Source of the DNA: Cymbidium sinense
Taxonomy: Eukaryota; Streptophyta; Magnoliopsida; Asparagales; Orchidaceae
Assembly: GCA_021442155.1 (NCBI GenBank)
Contig: CM038222.1
Span: 25,468,148 to 25,532,147, forward strand
Length of the DNA: 64,000 nucleotides
Reading direction: 5' to 3'
The notes beneath the pieces were generated by a model, which did not search any database, had not been told where the DNA came from, and worked only from the letters and a program-made list of their open reading frames with translations. Shown in pieces: positions 35,003-45,447 of the stretch (the stretch's first letter is position 1; the number at the start of each line of letters is the position of its first letter). The position numbers and the translations under genes were made by a program.

Positions 35003-35078
35003 TTTTTTTATCAGAGAACAAATTTAGATTCAACATTTCTTATTTTAGATTTCATCAACCAAGTAATACACCAAGTTT
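35003..35078 (-). repeat. A-tailed GRP 3' end (tail only)
   Basis: Minus strand ends with AAATTTGTTCTCTGATAAAA (T run 35003-35009). Homology runs to CTTGGTGTATTACTTGG and then breaks into TTTAGG repeats. Confidence 0.75.
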
Positions 35079-35279
35079 TTAGGTTTTAGGATTAAGGTTT
35101 AGGTTTTAGTTTAGGATTTAGGGTTTTTAAGATTTAGGGTTAGTTTAGGGTTTTAGTTTTAGGGTTTTAGGGTTTAGGGTTTAGGGTTTATAGTTTAGGG
35201 TTTATGGTTTTGTGTTTAAGTTTAAGGTTTGGGGTTTAGGTTTTAGGATTTAGGATTGTTTAGGGTTTAGGTTTCAAGG
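35079..35279 (+). repeat. Degenerate telomere-like array (TTTAGGG polarity)
   Basis: TTTAGGG with GGTTTTAG and GTTTATGG variants, ending at the T run of the next reverse LINE fragment. Confidence 0.9.
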
Positions 35280-36822
35280 TTTTTTTTCGGGAAAGTTAGA
35301 ATTTTATTACCATAAAAGGAAAAGATACAATGTCCTTAAAAGGGGTAAAGCTCTAAAATTCTACCGCCTCGTGAGCTACAAGAAAGAAAAAAACCCCATT
35401 TAAGTACATTAGAAAAGAAAAGAATATAAAAGAGCAACAATACAAAAAAAGCATAAGAGAAAAAGACACAGAGTAAGACAAAAAAAGCTGAAAATTATAA
35501 AAGGATTAGTTAGCAGTAGTTCATGATTCCTTTGAGAAAGCAAGATAAGAAAGAAGCACAATAATGACACTTGGGTTGACTGAGTAATGAAAATTCCTTC
35601 TGTAAAGTTCGAACCTATAAAAGAAATCTGCAAAACACTACAAAGGCAAAAGTCACAGCTAAAATGGATAAAGATAAAGAGAGGAAAAGGAGAGAGCTAA
35701 GAAAGAGAAGGCTCAGGCTCAATTAGGATCATCTCAATTGGCAATAATACATAGGAGCATCCAAACTTCATAAAGAGGGGTTACAATCATATGTAATGCT
35801 ACCAACAAGATAGAAGAGGTGAGTAACATCAAAGCCATCATAGCCAGCATAACTGATATAAAAAAACATCCAAGGCTAGCAGTTCATAGAGTTCTAGATC
35901 TTGCATTATTAAACGAAGAGCAACCATCTAGCAACCAGCTAGTAGCCAAACCACCAAACAAAAACCATAATAGACTAATCATAATAACCTAGAGAGAGGA
36001 ATGAACAAAGTTAGAATACCATTAATAGCCATTATCAAAAAACCAATCCAACTCCAAACTAGGGAAAACTAGAACCAGCCATTAGCAAGCTCAAGACCCA
36101 TGCCAATTAACAGAGAAACAACCAACAAAACCCAGATTTGAGCCATCAAGCCAAATTCCCAACAAGTAGCAATCACCAACCGAAACCACGGTGAGCAACC
36201 ACAAATGACTAAACATCTCATAAATGAAACCATCAACTGAAGGAAACATAAGTTGTAGCAAGAGCAAATCACCAGATGATAAAACAACAACACAAAAGAG
36301 GACCAAAGGCAACCACCAACCACTAGAAACCAAAAAGTCTAATCCAAAATGATCAACAAAGGTTCGGCCAACACAGAAAAAAGCTCCAGCAAATTGTCCA
36401 AGAAGAAGAAAGTGACCAACAAGGAAAAAATCAACCAACCAAGATTCCAAGGACAACTAAAAGTCCTCCAACCAAACCAGCCAAGAAAAACAACCATAAG
36501 GCAACCACCAAAGAATAGCCCATCATAAGTAACCAATAAAGGAAGCATCCCTAGTAGACAAGGAAAAGTAGAAAACCAACAAAACACCACACAATAGAGG
36601 GCCATAAGAAGCACAGCCACCATAGAAAGGAAGCAAAGAAGCTAGGACCAAAGAACCAAACTTCCCCAACAACAAAGACTAATCAGACAAGAAGCATAAT
36701 AATAACATAAAATGTGCTTCAATCAATGCATCCAGTAGAAGCTAATCCCAGGAGAATAATAAAATAGTAAACCAAGGAAAAATAAGGATCCAACAACAAA
36801 CAACAAGGAACTGGGAGGCACG
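35280..36822 (-). mobile_element. 5'-truncated LINE: 3' untranslated region only (copy 2)
   Basis: Sister of the fragment at 22077-23945. It has the same end (poly(A) as a T run at 35280-35287; AAAAGGACATTGTATC-type sequence complemented), the same conserved 3' block and the same internal words. It sits exactly between the TTTAGGG-polarity and CCCTAAA-polarity halves of the window. Its truncated 5' end abuts ACGAAAACCCTAAACCC at 36820. The open frames at 36069-36623 are compositional. Confidence 0.8.
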
Positions 36823-36823
36823 A

Positions 36824-38512
36824 AAACCCTAAACCCTAAAGCCTAAGCCCTAAAAACTAAAAAATCATAAACCCTAAACCCTAAACCCTAAAGCCTAAAC
36901 TATCCCTAAACCCTAACCCTAAACCCTAACCCCTAAAACCCTAAACTCTACCCCTTAAAGCCTAAACCCTAAAAACCAAAAAACTTAAACCTAAACTAAA
37001 TAAAATCTAAAAATAAAATAAATAAAAAAACCTAAACCTAAATAAAATAAAATCCTAAACTAAAACCGAAACCTAAACCTAAAAATAAAATAAATAAACT
37101 AACTAAATTAAACAAAATAAAAATAAATTAAAACCTAAATTAAAATAAAAAATAAAATAAACCAAAGAATAAAAAATCTAAAAAAAATAAAAACTAAACG
37201 TAAAATCAAAAATAAAATAAACCCAAATTAAAGCTAAAATATAATAAAATAAAAACTAAATAAAAACCTAAACCCTAAACTGAATAAAAACCTTATCTTA
37301 AAATAAAATAAACTTAAACCAAGAATAAAATAAACTAAACTAAAATAAATAAAACCTAACCCTAAACCTAAACCCTAAATTAAATAAAATAAACCTAAAA
37401 ATAAAAAACACAAATAAATTAAAAACTAAACATAAAATAAAAATAAAAATAAACCTAAAATAAAATAAAATAAAAACTAAATAAAAAACTAAACCTAAAA
37501 AATAAACGAAAAAATAAAACCTAAAAATAAATAAAAGATACTACTAAAACCTTGAACTAAAAATAATATTTAGACCTAAAATAAGTAAAATGAAATAAAT
37601 CTTATATTAAACTAAAATAGATTAAAATAAAATTAAAAAAATCTGAACATAAACCTAAATGAAACTAAACCTAAAACCTAAACTAAATACAAACTAAAAA
37701 TAAACCTAAACTATACTAAAAAACAAAATAAACCTAAGAGTAAAAAACCTAAATAAAATAAAAACTAAACCTAAAATAAAAATAAAATATACCTAAAATA
37801 AAATAAAATAATCACTAAATGAAAACCTAAATGTAAAAAAAAAACCTAAAAATAAATAAAAAATAAAACATAAACCCTAAACAAAAATAAGACCTAAACC
37901 TAAAATAAAATTAAAATAAGCCAAAACCTAAACTAAAATAAACTAAAATAAAATAAAAAACCTAAACCTAAACCTAAACCTAAACTAAATAAAATAAAAT
38001 AAACTAAAAATAAACCTAAACCTAAACTAAAAAATAAATCCTAAAATAAACCTTAAATAAAAACCTAAATCCTAAACTTAAAAAAATAAATAAAAACGTA
38101 AGCCTAAAAAGAAAAAAAATAAAACGTAATTCTAAAAATGAAATTAAATATAAAACTAAACTAAAAAATAAACTTAAACATAAACCTAAATCTAAACCTA
38201 AAAAATAAAATAAAATGGAAAACCAAAACAAAATTAATAAAGCTAAAAAATAATAAACTTAAAAAAAAATAAAAAAACATAAATCAAAATAAATAAATAA
38301 AATAAACTAAAAAAAATAAAAAATAACTAGATAAACCAAAACCTACTAGTTTGCTCAATTTTAAAAAAGAAATTATAAAAGAAACAAAAATACACTAAAC
38401 CCTAAAATAATCTGTAAACCCCAAACTCTAACCCTAAGCCTACAACCCTAAACCCTAAACTCTAAACCTAAAACCATTAACCCTAAAAACTTAAACCCTA
38501 AACCCTAATCCA
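36824..38512 (+). repeat. 1.69-kb higher-order tandem repeat, unit 1
   Basis: Starts AAAACCCTAAACCCTAAAGC and ends with the boundary module and a CCCTAAA block. It shares unit-specific landmarks with unit 2, such as ATACTACTAAAACC, AAATGTAAAAAA after AATCACTAAATGAAAACC, and CCTACTAGTTTGCT. The two units are nearly identical by eye. Confidence 0.88.
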
Positions 38513-40196
38513 GAAAACCCTAAACCCTAAAGACTAAGCCCTAAAAACTAAAAAATCATAAACCTTAAACCCTAAACCCTAAACTATCCCTAAACCCTAA
38601 CCCAAAACCCTAACCCCTAAAACCCTAAACTCTACCCTCTAAAGCCTAAACCCTAAAAACCAAAAAACTTAAACCTAAACTAAATAAAACCTAAAAATAA
38701 AATAAATAAAAAAACCTAAACCTAAATAAAATAAAAACCTAGACTAAAACTTAAACCTAAACCTAAAAATAAAATAAAATAAACTAACTAAATTAAACAA
38801 AATAAAAATAAATAAAAACCTAAATTAAAATAAAAATAAAACAAACCAAAGAATAAAAAACTAAAAAAATAAAACTAAATGTAAAGTCAAAATAAAATAA
38901 ACCCAAATTAAAGCTAAAATATAATAAAATAAAAACTAAATAAAAAACTAAACCCTAAACTAAATAAAAACCTTAACTTAAAATAAAATAATATAATATA
39001 AAACTAAACCAAGAATAAAATAAACTATTCTAAAATAAATAAAACCTAACCCTAAACCTAAACCCTAAATTAAATAAAATAAACCTAAAAATAAAAAACA
39101 CAAATAAATTAAAAACTAACTATAAAATAAAAATAAAAATAAACCTAAAATAAAATAAAATAAAAACTAAATAAAAAACTAAACCTAAAAAATAAACGAA
39201 AAAATAAAACCTAAAAATAAAAAAAAAAGATACTACTAAAACCCTAAACTAAAAATAATATTTAGACCTAAAATAAGTAAAATAAAATAAATCTAATATT
39301 AATCTAAAATAGACTAAAATAAAATTAAAAAAACCTAAACCTAAACCTAAATGAAACTAAACCTAAAACCTAAACTAAATAAATTAAAACAAACTAAAAA
39401 TAAACCTAAACTATACTAAAAACAAAATAAACCTAAGAGTAAAAAACCTAAATAAAATAAAAATAAAATATACCTAAAATAAAATAAAATAATCACTAAA
39501 TGAAAACCTAAATGTAAAAAAGACCTAAAAATAAATAAAAAATAAAACATAAACCCTAAACAAAAATAAAACGTAAACTTAAAATAAAATTAAAATTAAC
39601 CAAAACCTAAACTAAAATAAACTAAAATAAAATAAAAAAAAACTAAACCTAAACCTAAACCTAAACTAAATAAAATAAAATAAACTAAAAATAAACCAAA
39701 ACCTAAACTAAAAAATAAATCCTAAAATAAACCTTAAACAAAAACCTAAATCCTAAACTTAAAAAAATAAATAAAAACCTAAGCCTGAAAAGAAAAAAAA
39801 TAAAACCTAATTCTAAAAATAAAATAAATATAAAACTAAACTAAAAAATGAACTTAAACATAAACCTAAATCTAAACCTAAAAAATAAAATAAAATGGAA
39901 AACCAAAACAAAAATTAATAAAGCTAAAAAAATAAACTTAACTAAATAAAAATAAAAAAACCTAAATCAAAACAAATAAATAAAATAAACTAAAAAAAAT
40001 AAAAAATAACTAGATAAACCAAAACCTACTAGTTTGCTTAATTTTAAAAAATAAATTATAAAAGAAATAAAAATACACTAAACCCTAAAACTATCCATAA
40101 ACCCTAAACTCTAAACCCTAAGCCTACAACCCTAAACCCTAAACCCTAAACCTAAAACCATTAACCCTAAAAACTTTAACCCTAAACCCTAATCCC
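38513..40196 (+). repeat. 1.69-kb higher-order tandem repeat, unit 2
   Basis: Same landmarks as unit 1, offset by about 1,689 bases, with small indels (for example an extra ATAATATAATATA near 38990). The boundary module is at 40024-40050. Confidence 0.88.
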
Positions 40197-40700
40197 AAAA
40201 CCCTAAACCCTAAAGCCTAAGCCCTAAAAACTAAAAAACCATAAACCCTAAATCCTAAACCCTAAACTATCCCTAAACCCTAACCCTAAACCCTAACCCC
40301 TAAAACCCTAAACTCTACCCCCTAAAGCTTAAACCCTAAAAACCAAAAAACTTAAACCTAAACTAAATAAAACCTAAAAATAAAATAAATAAAGTAACTA
40401 AATTAAACAAAATAAAAATAAATAAAAACCTAAATTAAAATAAAAAATAAAATAAACCAAAGAATAAAAAATCTAAAAAAAATAAAACTAAACGTAAAAT
40501 CAAAAATAAAATAAACCCAAATTAAAGCTAAAATATAATAAAATAAAAACTAAATAAAAACCTAAACCCTAAACTAAATAAAAACCTTAACTTAAAATAA
40601 AATAAAATAAAATAAACCTAAACCAAGAATAAAATAAACTAAACTAAAATAAATAAAACCTAACCCTAAACCTAAACCCTAAATTAAATAAAATAAAAGT
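40197..40700 (+). repeat. 1.69-kb tandem repeat, unit 3 (partial, internally deleted)
   Basis: Begins like the other units, skips about 60 bases after AAATAAAATAAATAAA, then follows them to about 40690 before diverging into a different A-rich order. Confidence 0.8.
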
Positions 40701-41047
40701 AATTAAACATAAACCTAAACCTAATTTAAAAAAATTGAAAATAAAAAACTCAAACTAAAACCTAAAAAAATAAAATAAAAACCTAAACCTAAACATAAAA
40801 TAGAAAATAAAACCTAAACCTAAAAAATAAAATAAAAATAAAATCCACTATAAAATAAACCTAAACCTAAACCTAATCCAAAAAATAAACTAAAATAAAA
40901 TAAGTAAATTAAAAAAAAGTTAGAGTGAAATAAATAAAACTAAATAAATAAACTAAACTAAATAAAAAATAAACATAAATAAAAATAAAAAATAAAATAA
41001 ATTAAAATTAATAAAAAAATAAACTAAACAAATTAATTAAATAAAAA

Positions 41048-41090
41048 AAGAAATGTTAAAAATCTTAATTTGTTCTCAGTTAAAAAAAAC
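41048..41090 (+). repeat. A-tailed GRP 3' end remnant (tail only)
   Basis: AAGAAATGTTAAAAATCTTA, then ATTTGTTCTCAGTTAAAAAA. This is the terminal 40 bases of the GRP 3' untranslated region plus A run, in plus orientation, followed by a CCCTAAA-like block. Confidence 0.65.
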
Positions 41091-42145
41091 CAGAAACCCT
41101 TAACGCTAAACTAAAACCTGAACCCTAAACCTAAAAGATAAATCCGAAACCCTAAACCTTAAACCCTAAACCCTAAACCCTAAAAATCTTAAACCCAAAA
41201 CCCAAAACCCTAAACCCTAAAACCTAATACTTAAACCCTAAAAACTATAAACCCAAAACCTGAAAACCTAAACCCTAAACCCTCAACCCTAAACACTAAA
41301 ACTTAAACCCAAAAAAAATAAATCCTAAACCTTAAACTAACCCTAAACCTTATACCCTAAAAAGCTAAAAACCTAAACTTAAACTAGTTACAACCTAAAT
41401 ATATAATTAATAAAAAAATCTAAACAAAATTAAAATAAAAAAATAAAATAAAATAAAAACATAAACTAAAACCTAAACCTAAACCTAAACCTAGAAAGAA
41501 AATATAATAAAAAAATTTAACTAAAATAAAATAAATAAAAAACTTAATTAAATTAAAAAACAAAATAAAATAAAAAATAAAACTAAAATAAAAATAAAAT
41601 AAACCTATAAATAAACCTAGAAGGTAAACCTAAAGATAAATCCCAAACCCTAAATTTAACAGAAACCTAAACCTAAAATAAAAATAAAATAAAAGGAACC
41701 TAAACCCGAACTAAAATAAATAAAACATAAACATAAACCTAAACCCTAAACTAAATAAAATAAATTAAATAAAAAATAAACCTAAACCTAAATTAAAAAA
41801 TTAACCTAAAAATAAACCTAAAATACAAACCTAAAACCTAAACCTAAAAAATACAATAAAAACCTAAGCCTAAACATAAAACAAAAAATAAAACTTAAAC
41901 CTAAAAAATAAAATAAAAATAAAACTCAATTAAAAAATAAACCTAAACCTAAACCCAATCCAAAAAAATAAACTAAAATAAAATACCTGAACTAAAATAA
42001 AAAAAACTAGACTAAAATAAATAAAGCTAAAATAAATAAACTAAAAAAATAAAAAAAATAAACATAAATAAAAATAAAAGAAATAAAAAAATAATAAAAA
42101 AACTAAAATAAATAAAAATTTAACTAAATAAAATAATTAAACAAA

Positions 42146-42190
42146 GAAAGAAATGTTTTAAATATGAATTTATTTTCTGTTAAAAAAAAA
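42146..42190 (+). repeat. A-tailed GRP 3' end remnant (tail only)
   Basis: AAGAAATGTTTTAAATATGA, then ATTTATTTTCTGTTAAAAAA, again followed by a CCCTAAA-like block. It is more diverged than the other tails. Confidence 0.6.
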
Positions 42191-42477
42191 GAAAAAACCC
42201 GAAACCCTAAACTAAAACATGAGGCCTAAACTAGAACCTAAACCCTAAACCTAAAAACCTTAACCCTAAAAACCTTAAACCCTAAACTCTAAACCCTAAA
42301 CCCTAAACAGTAAACCCTAAAACCTAAACCCTAAACCCTAAACCCTAAACCTAAAAGAAAACCCTAAACCCTAAACCCTAAACCCTAAAGTAACCCTAAA
42401 CCCTAAACCCTGAAATCCTAAAAGCATAAACCTAATCTAATTAAAACCTAAACATAAAATAAATAGAAAAAATCTAT

Positions 42478-42491
42478 ACCAAAATAAAATA
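42478..42491. repeat. Target-site duplication of the RTE fragment, left copy
   Basis: ACCAAAATAAAATA, identical to 43056-43069. The target is the A-rich satellite itself. Confidence 0.75.
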
Positions 42492-43055
42492 CAACAACAA
42501 CAACAATAAGCCTTTATCCCACTAAGTGGGGTCAGCTACTTAAATCTTCATCTCCATTGCATCCTATTATGTGCCAAATTCTCAAGTATACTAATGCCAT
42601 TTTTTATACATCTTAACCAAGTCTTTTTAGATCTACCTCCACCTTTCTTAACATAAGGCAAATCTAATGCATCTACTCTCCTAACCGGGTCATCGGACGA
42701 CCGACGCTTTACGTGGCCAAACCATCTAAGGTGACTCTTTAATCTTATCCACCTGAGCTACTCCAACTTTTTCCAAACATACTCATTTCACATTTTATCT
42801 CTAAAATAAAACCACTCATCCACGAGCATCCTTATCTTTGTAACACTTAACTTAGTCTTATGCTTCTCTTATTGGCCAACATTCTCGCACTATAAGTCAT
42901 TGTGTCTTACCACCATCTTATAAAATTTTCCTTAAGTTTAACAGAACTTTTCTATCAAATGTGCCATGGATTCCTCCACTTCAACCATCCAACTTGAATT
43001 CTACTAATAACATCTCCATCTATTTCACCATCATTTTGAAAATAATCATGATTAA
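42492..43055 (-). mobile_element. 5'-truncated RTE-clade LINE with (TTG)n tail
   Basis: On the minus strand it reads the extreme C-terminal part of an RTE reverse transcriptase, degenerate. Recognisable pieces are QNDGEIDGDVISRIQVGWLK, then DRKV, then CSWMSG, then LRWFGH-like and KTWLR-like segments, over shifting frames. The 3' end has the plant RTE hallmark CCCCACTTAGTGGGATAAAG followed by a TTGTTGTTGTTGTA tail. The hallmark contains an 8-base self-complementary stem, CCCACTTAGTGGG. The copy is 564 bases long and flanked by a perfect 14-base duplication. It is the only LINE in the arrays whose sense strand opposes the CCCTAAA strand. Confidence 0.88.
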
Positions 43056-43069
43056 ACCAAAATAAAATA
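43056..43069. repeat. Target-site duplication of the RTE fragment, right copy
   Basis: ACCAAAATAAAATA, identical to 42478-42491. Confidence 0.75.
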
Positions 43070-45044
43070 AGAAAATAAAATAAAATAAAAATAGAAAGTA
43101 AAACTTAAACCTAAACCAAATCCTAAACCTAAAGCAAAAAAGAAAATAAAATAAAAAATAAAAACTTAAATAAAATTAAATAAATAAAAACCTAAACTAA
43201 ACTAAAAAATTAAAAACCAAAATAAAATGAAAACTTAACATAAAATAAAAAAAAATTGACCTAAAATAAAGTAAAATAAAACTTAATAAAACCTAAACCT
43301 AAATAATAAACCTAAAAATAAAACCAATAAATAAATAAAAAATCAAACCTAAACCCTAAACTAAAAAAAACCCAAAACCTAAATAAAAATAAAATAAACC
43401 TAAACTTAAACTAAAATAAATAAAACAAAAACTTAAATCTAAACCTAAACAAAAAAATAAAATAAACTAAAAATAAACTTAAACTAAAAAAATAAAACCT
43501 AAAATAAAGCTCCAATAAAAACCTAAAACCTAAACCATAAAAAAAAATAAAAACTTAAACGTAAAAATAAAAAATAAAACCTAAACTTAAAAAATAAAAT
43601 AAAAATAAAACTAAACTGAAAAATAAACCTAAACCTACAAAATAAAATAAAATAAAAAACCTAAACTAAAATAAATAAACTAAACAAAATAAAAATAAAA
43701 AGAAACCTAAATCAAAATAAAAAATAGACTAAATAAACCTAAACCTACAAGTTTACTTAATTTTAAAAAAAAATAAAAAAACTCTAACTGTAAACCCTAA
43801 AACCCTAAACCCTAAACCCTAAACCCTAAACTCTAAAACATATAACACTAAACCATAAACCCTAAATCCCAAACCCTAAACCCTAAACAGCAAACCCTAA
43901 TCTCTAAACCCTAAATCCTAAAAACCTAAAAACCTAAACTTAAACAAAATAAAACCTAAAAATTATTAAAAAAAACCAAAATCTAATTAAAATAAATAAA
44001 ATTTAATTAGAAAAACCTAAACCTAAACCTAAACCTAAAAATAAAATAAAATAAAAATTAAAACTAAACTAAAATAAAATAAATAAAAACATAAACTAAA
44101 TTAAAAAATAAAATAAACTTAAAAATAAAAAACAAAAATAAAATTAAAACTAAACATAAAATAAAAATAAAATAAACCTAAAATAAAATAAAATCTAAAT
44201 TAAATAAAAACATAAACCTAAAAATAAAAATAAAAGTATTACCTAAGAAAAAATCTATACCGTAAACTAAAAAAGAAACCAAAATCTAAAATAAAGAAAA
44301 TAAAATAAACCTAATCCTAAACTAAATTAAATAAAACCTAAACGTAAACCTAAAGTAAACTAAAACTAAACCTAAATAAAATAAAATAAAATAAACTAAA
44401 AATAACCCTAAACTTAAACTAAAAAATAAAATCTAAAAATAAACCTAAAATGAAAAACTAAAACCTAAGCCTAAGAAAATAAAATAAAAATCTAAAACTA
44501 AAAAAATAAAAATAAAATAAAACTTAAACCTAAAAAATAAAATAAAAATATACTAAAGTAAAAAAATTAAATAAATCTTAATTCTAAACCAAAAAATAAA
44601 CAAAAATAATAAACTAAACTAAAAAAACATAAATAAAAATAAATAAAATAAAATAAACTAAATAAACTTAAACCTACCAGTTTACTTAATTTAAAAAAAG
44701 AACACTAAACCCCAAACCCAAATCCTAAACCCTAAATCCTAAGCCATAAACCTTAAACCCTAAAACTAACCCTGAACCCAAAACCCTAAACTACAACACT
44801 AAACCATAATCCCTAAACCATAAACCCTAAAAAACCCTAAACCCTAAACCCTAAACCTTAACACTAAACCCTAAACCCTATAAGAATAAACCCTGAAATC
44901 GTAAACCCTAAACCCAAAACCCTAAATTGTAACCCTAAACCCCAAACCCTAAACCTCAAATACTAAACGTAATCCTAAAGTAACAAAATAGAATAAAAAA
45001 ATAAACCTAAACCCTAAAACCTTATAAACCTAAACCTAAACCCT
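43070..45044 (+). repeat. Composite satellite, CCCTAAA polarity
   Basis: Two A-rich/CCCTAAA alternations, with boundary modules at 43743-43770 and 44672-44700, each immediately followed by CCCTAAA-like repeats. It ends at the GRP junction CCCTAAGAATGGG. Confidence 0.9.
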
Positions 45045-45447
45045 AAGAATGGGTAGAACCTTGATGGTAGGAACATCACCATCAACCATCGTTAGTCTAG
45101 ATCTAAACCTATCATAGTGGTGGTGGGGATTTAGAACTATATGGAGGTGGTTAAAAAGTGGTGGTTATGGAGGTGGGAGGACCTAGGTTAACCATGGTAG
45201 AGGGAGATATCAAGGATATGATGGTGGTCTCGAGGCCAGGGTGGTTTTCATGGGAACAAGAGAAATTAAAGAATAGTTGATTAAATCTTAAACTTCATAG
45301 ATGGTTCTAGCTAAAGGTTTTGACTTGCTATGCTCTCATTTTTATCTATGTCATCACTTGTGTCTTAGAAAACTTGGTGTGTTACTTGGTTGATGAAATC
45401 AGAAGTAAAAAAGGTTGAATCTTAATTTGTACATAGTTAAAAAAAAC
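45045..45447 (+). pseudogene. GRP7-like C-terminal retropseudogene (copy D), plus strand, A-tailed
   Basis: Starts at the same AAGAATGGG breakpoint as copies A-C, but on the plus strand. It reads NG-stop-NLDGRNITIN and then a heavily decayed Gly-rich region (GGT/GGA-rich codons in mixed frames, with a GYDGG remnant near 45215). The 3' untranslated region, with TTGGTGTGTTACTTGGTTGA and ATTTGTACATAGTTAAAAAA, ends at about 45447. It is the most degraded of the longer copies. Confidence 0.82.

Larger units (their letters stand above)
36823..42477 (+). repeat. Composite satellite, CCCTAAA polarity, A-rich
   Basis: CCCTAAA-like blocks (200-300 bases) alternate with A-rich blocks of AAATAAAA, CCTAAA and ACTAAA words. 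The polarity is opposite to everything telomere-like before 36.8 kb. The tandem units within it are listed separately. There is no gene; 38022-38231 (minus) is compositional. Confidence 0.92.

Noticed and set aside
42492..43055. SINE with an RTE-derived 3' end
   Set aside because: The upstream part reads as RTE reverse transcriptase C-terminus instead of a tRNA-like head, so it is a truncated RTE LINE.
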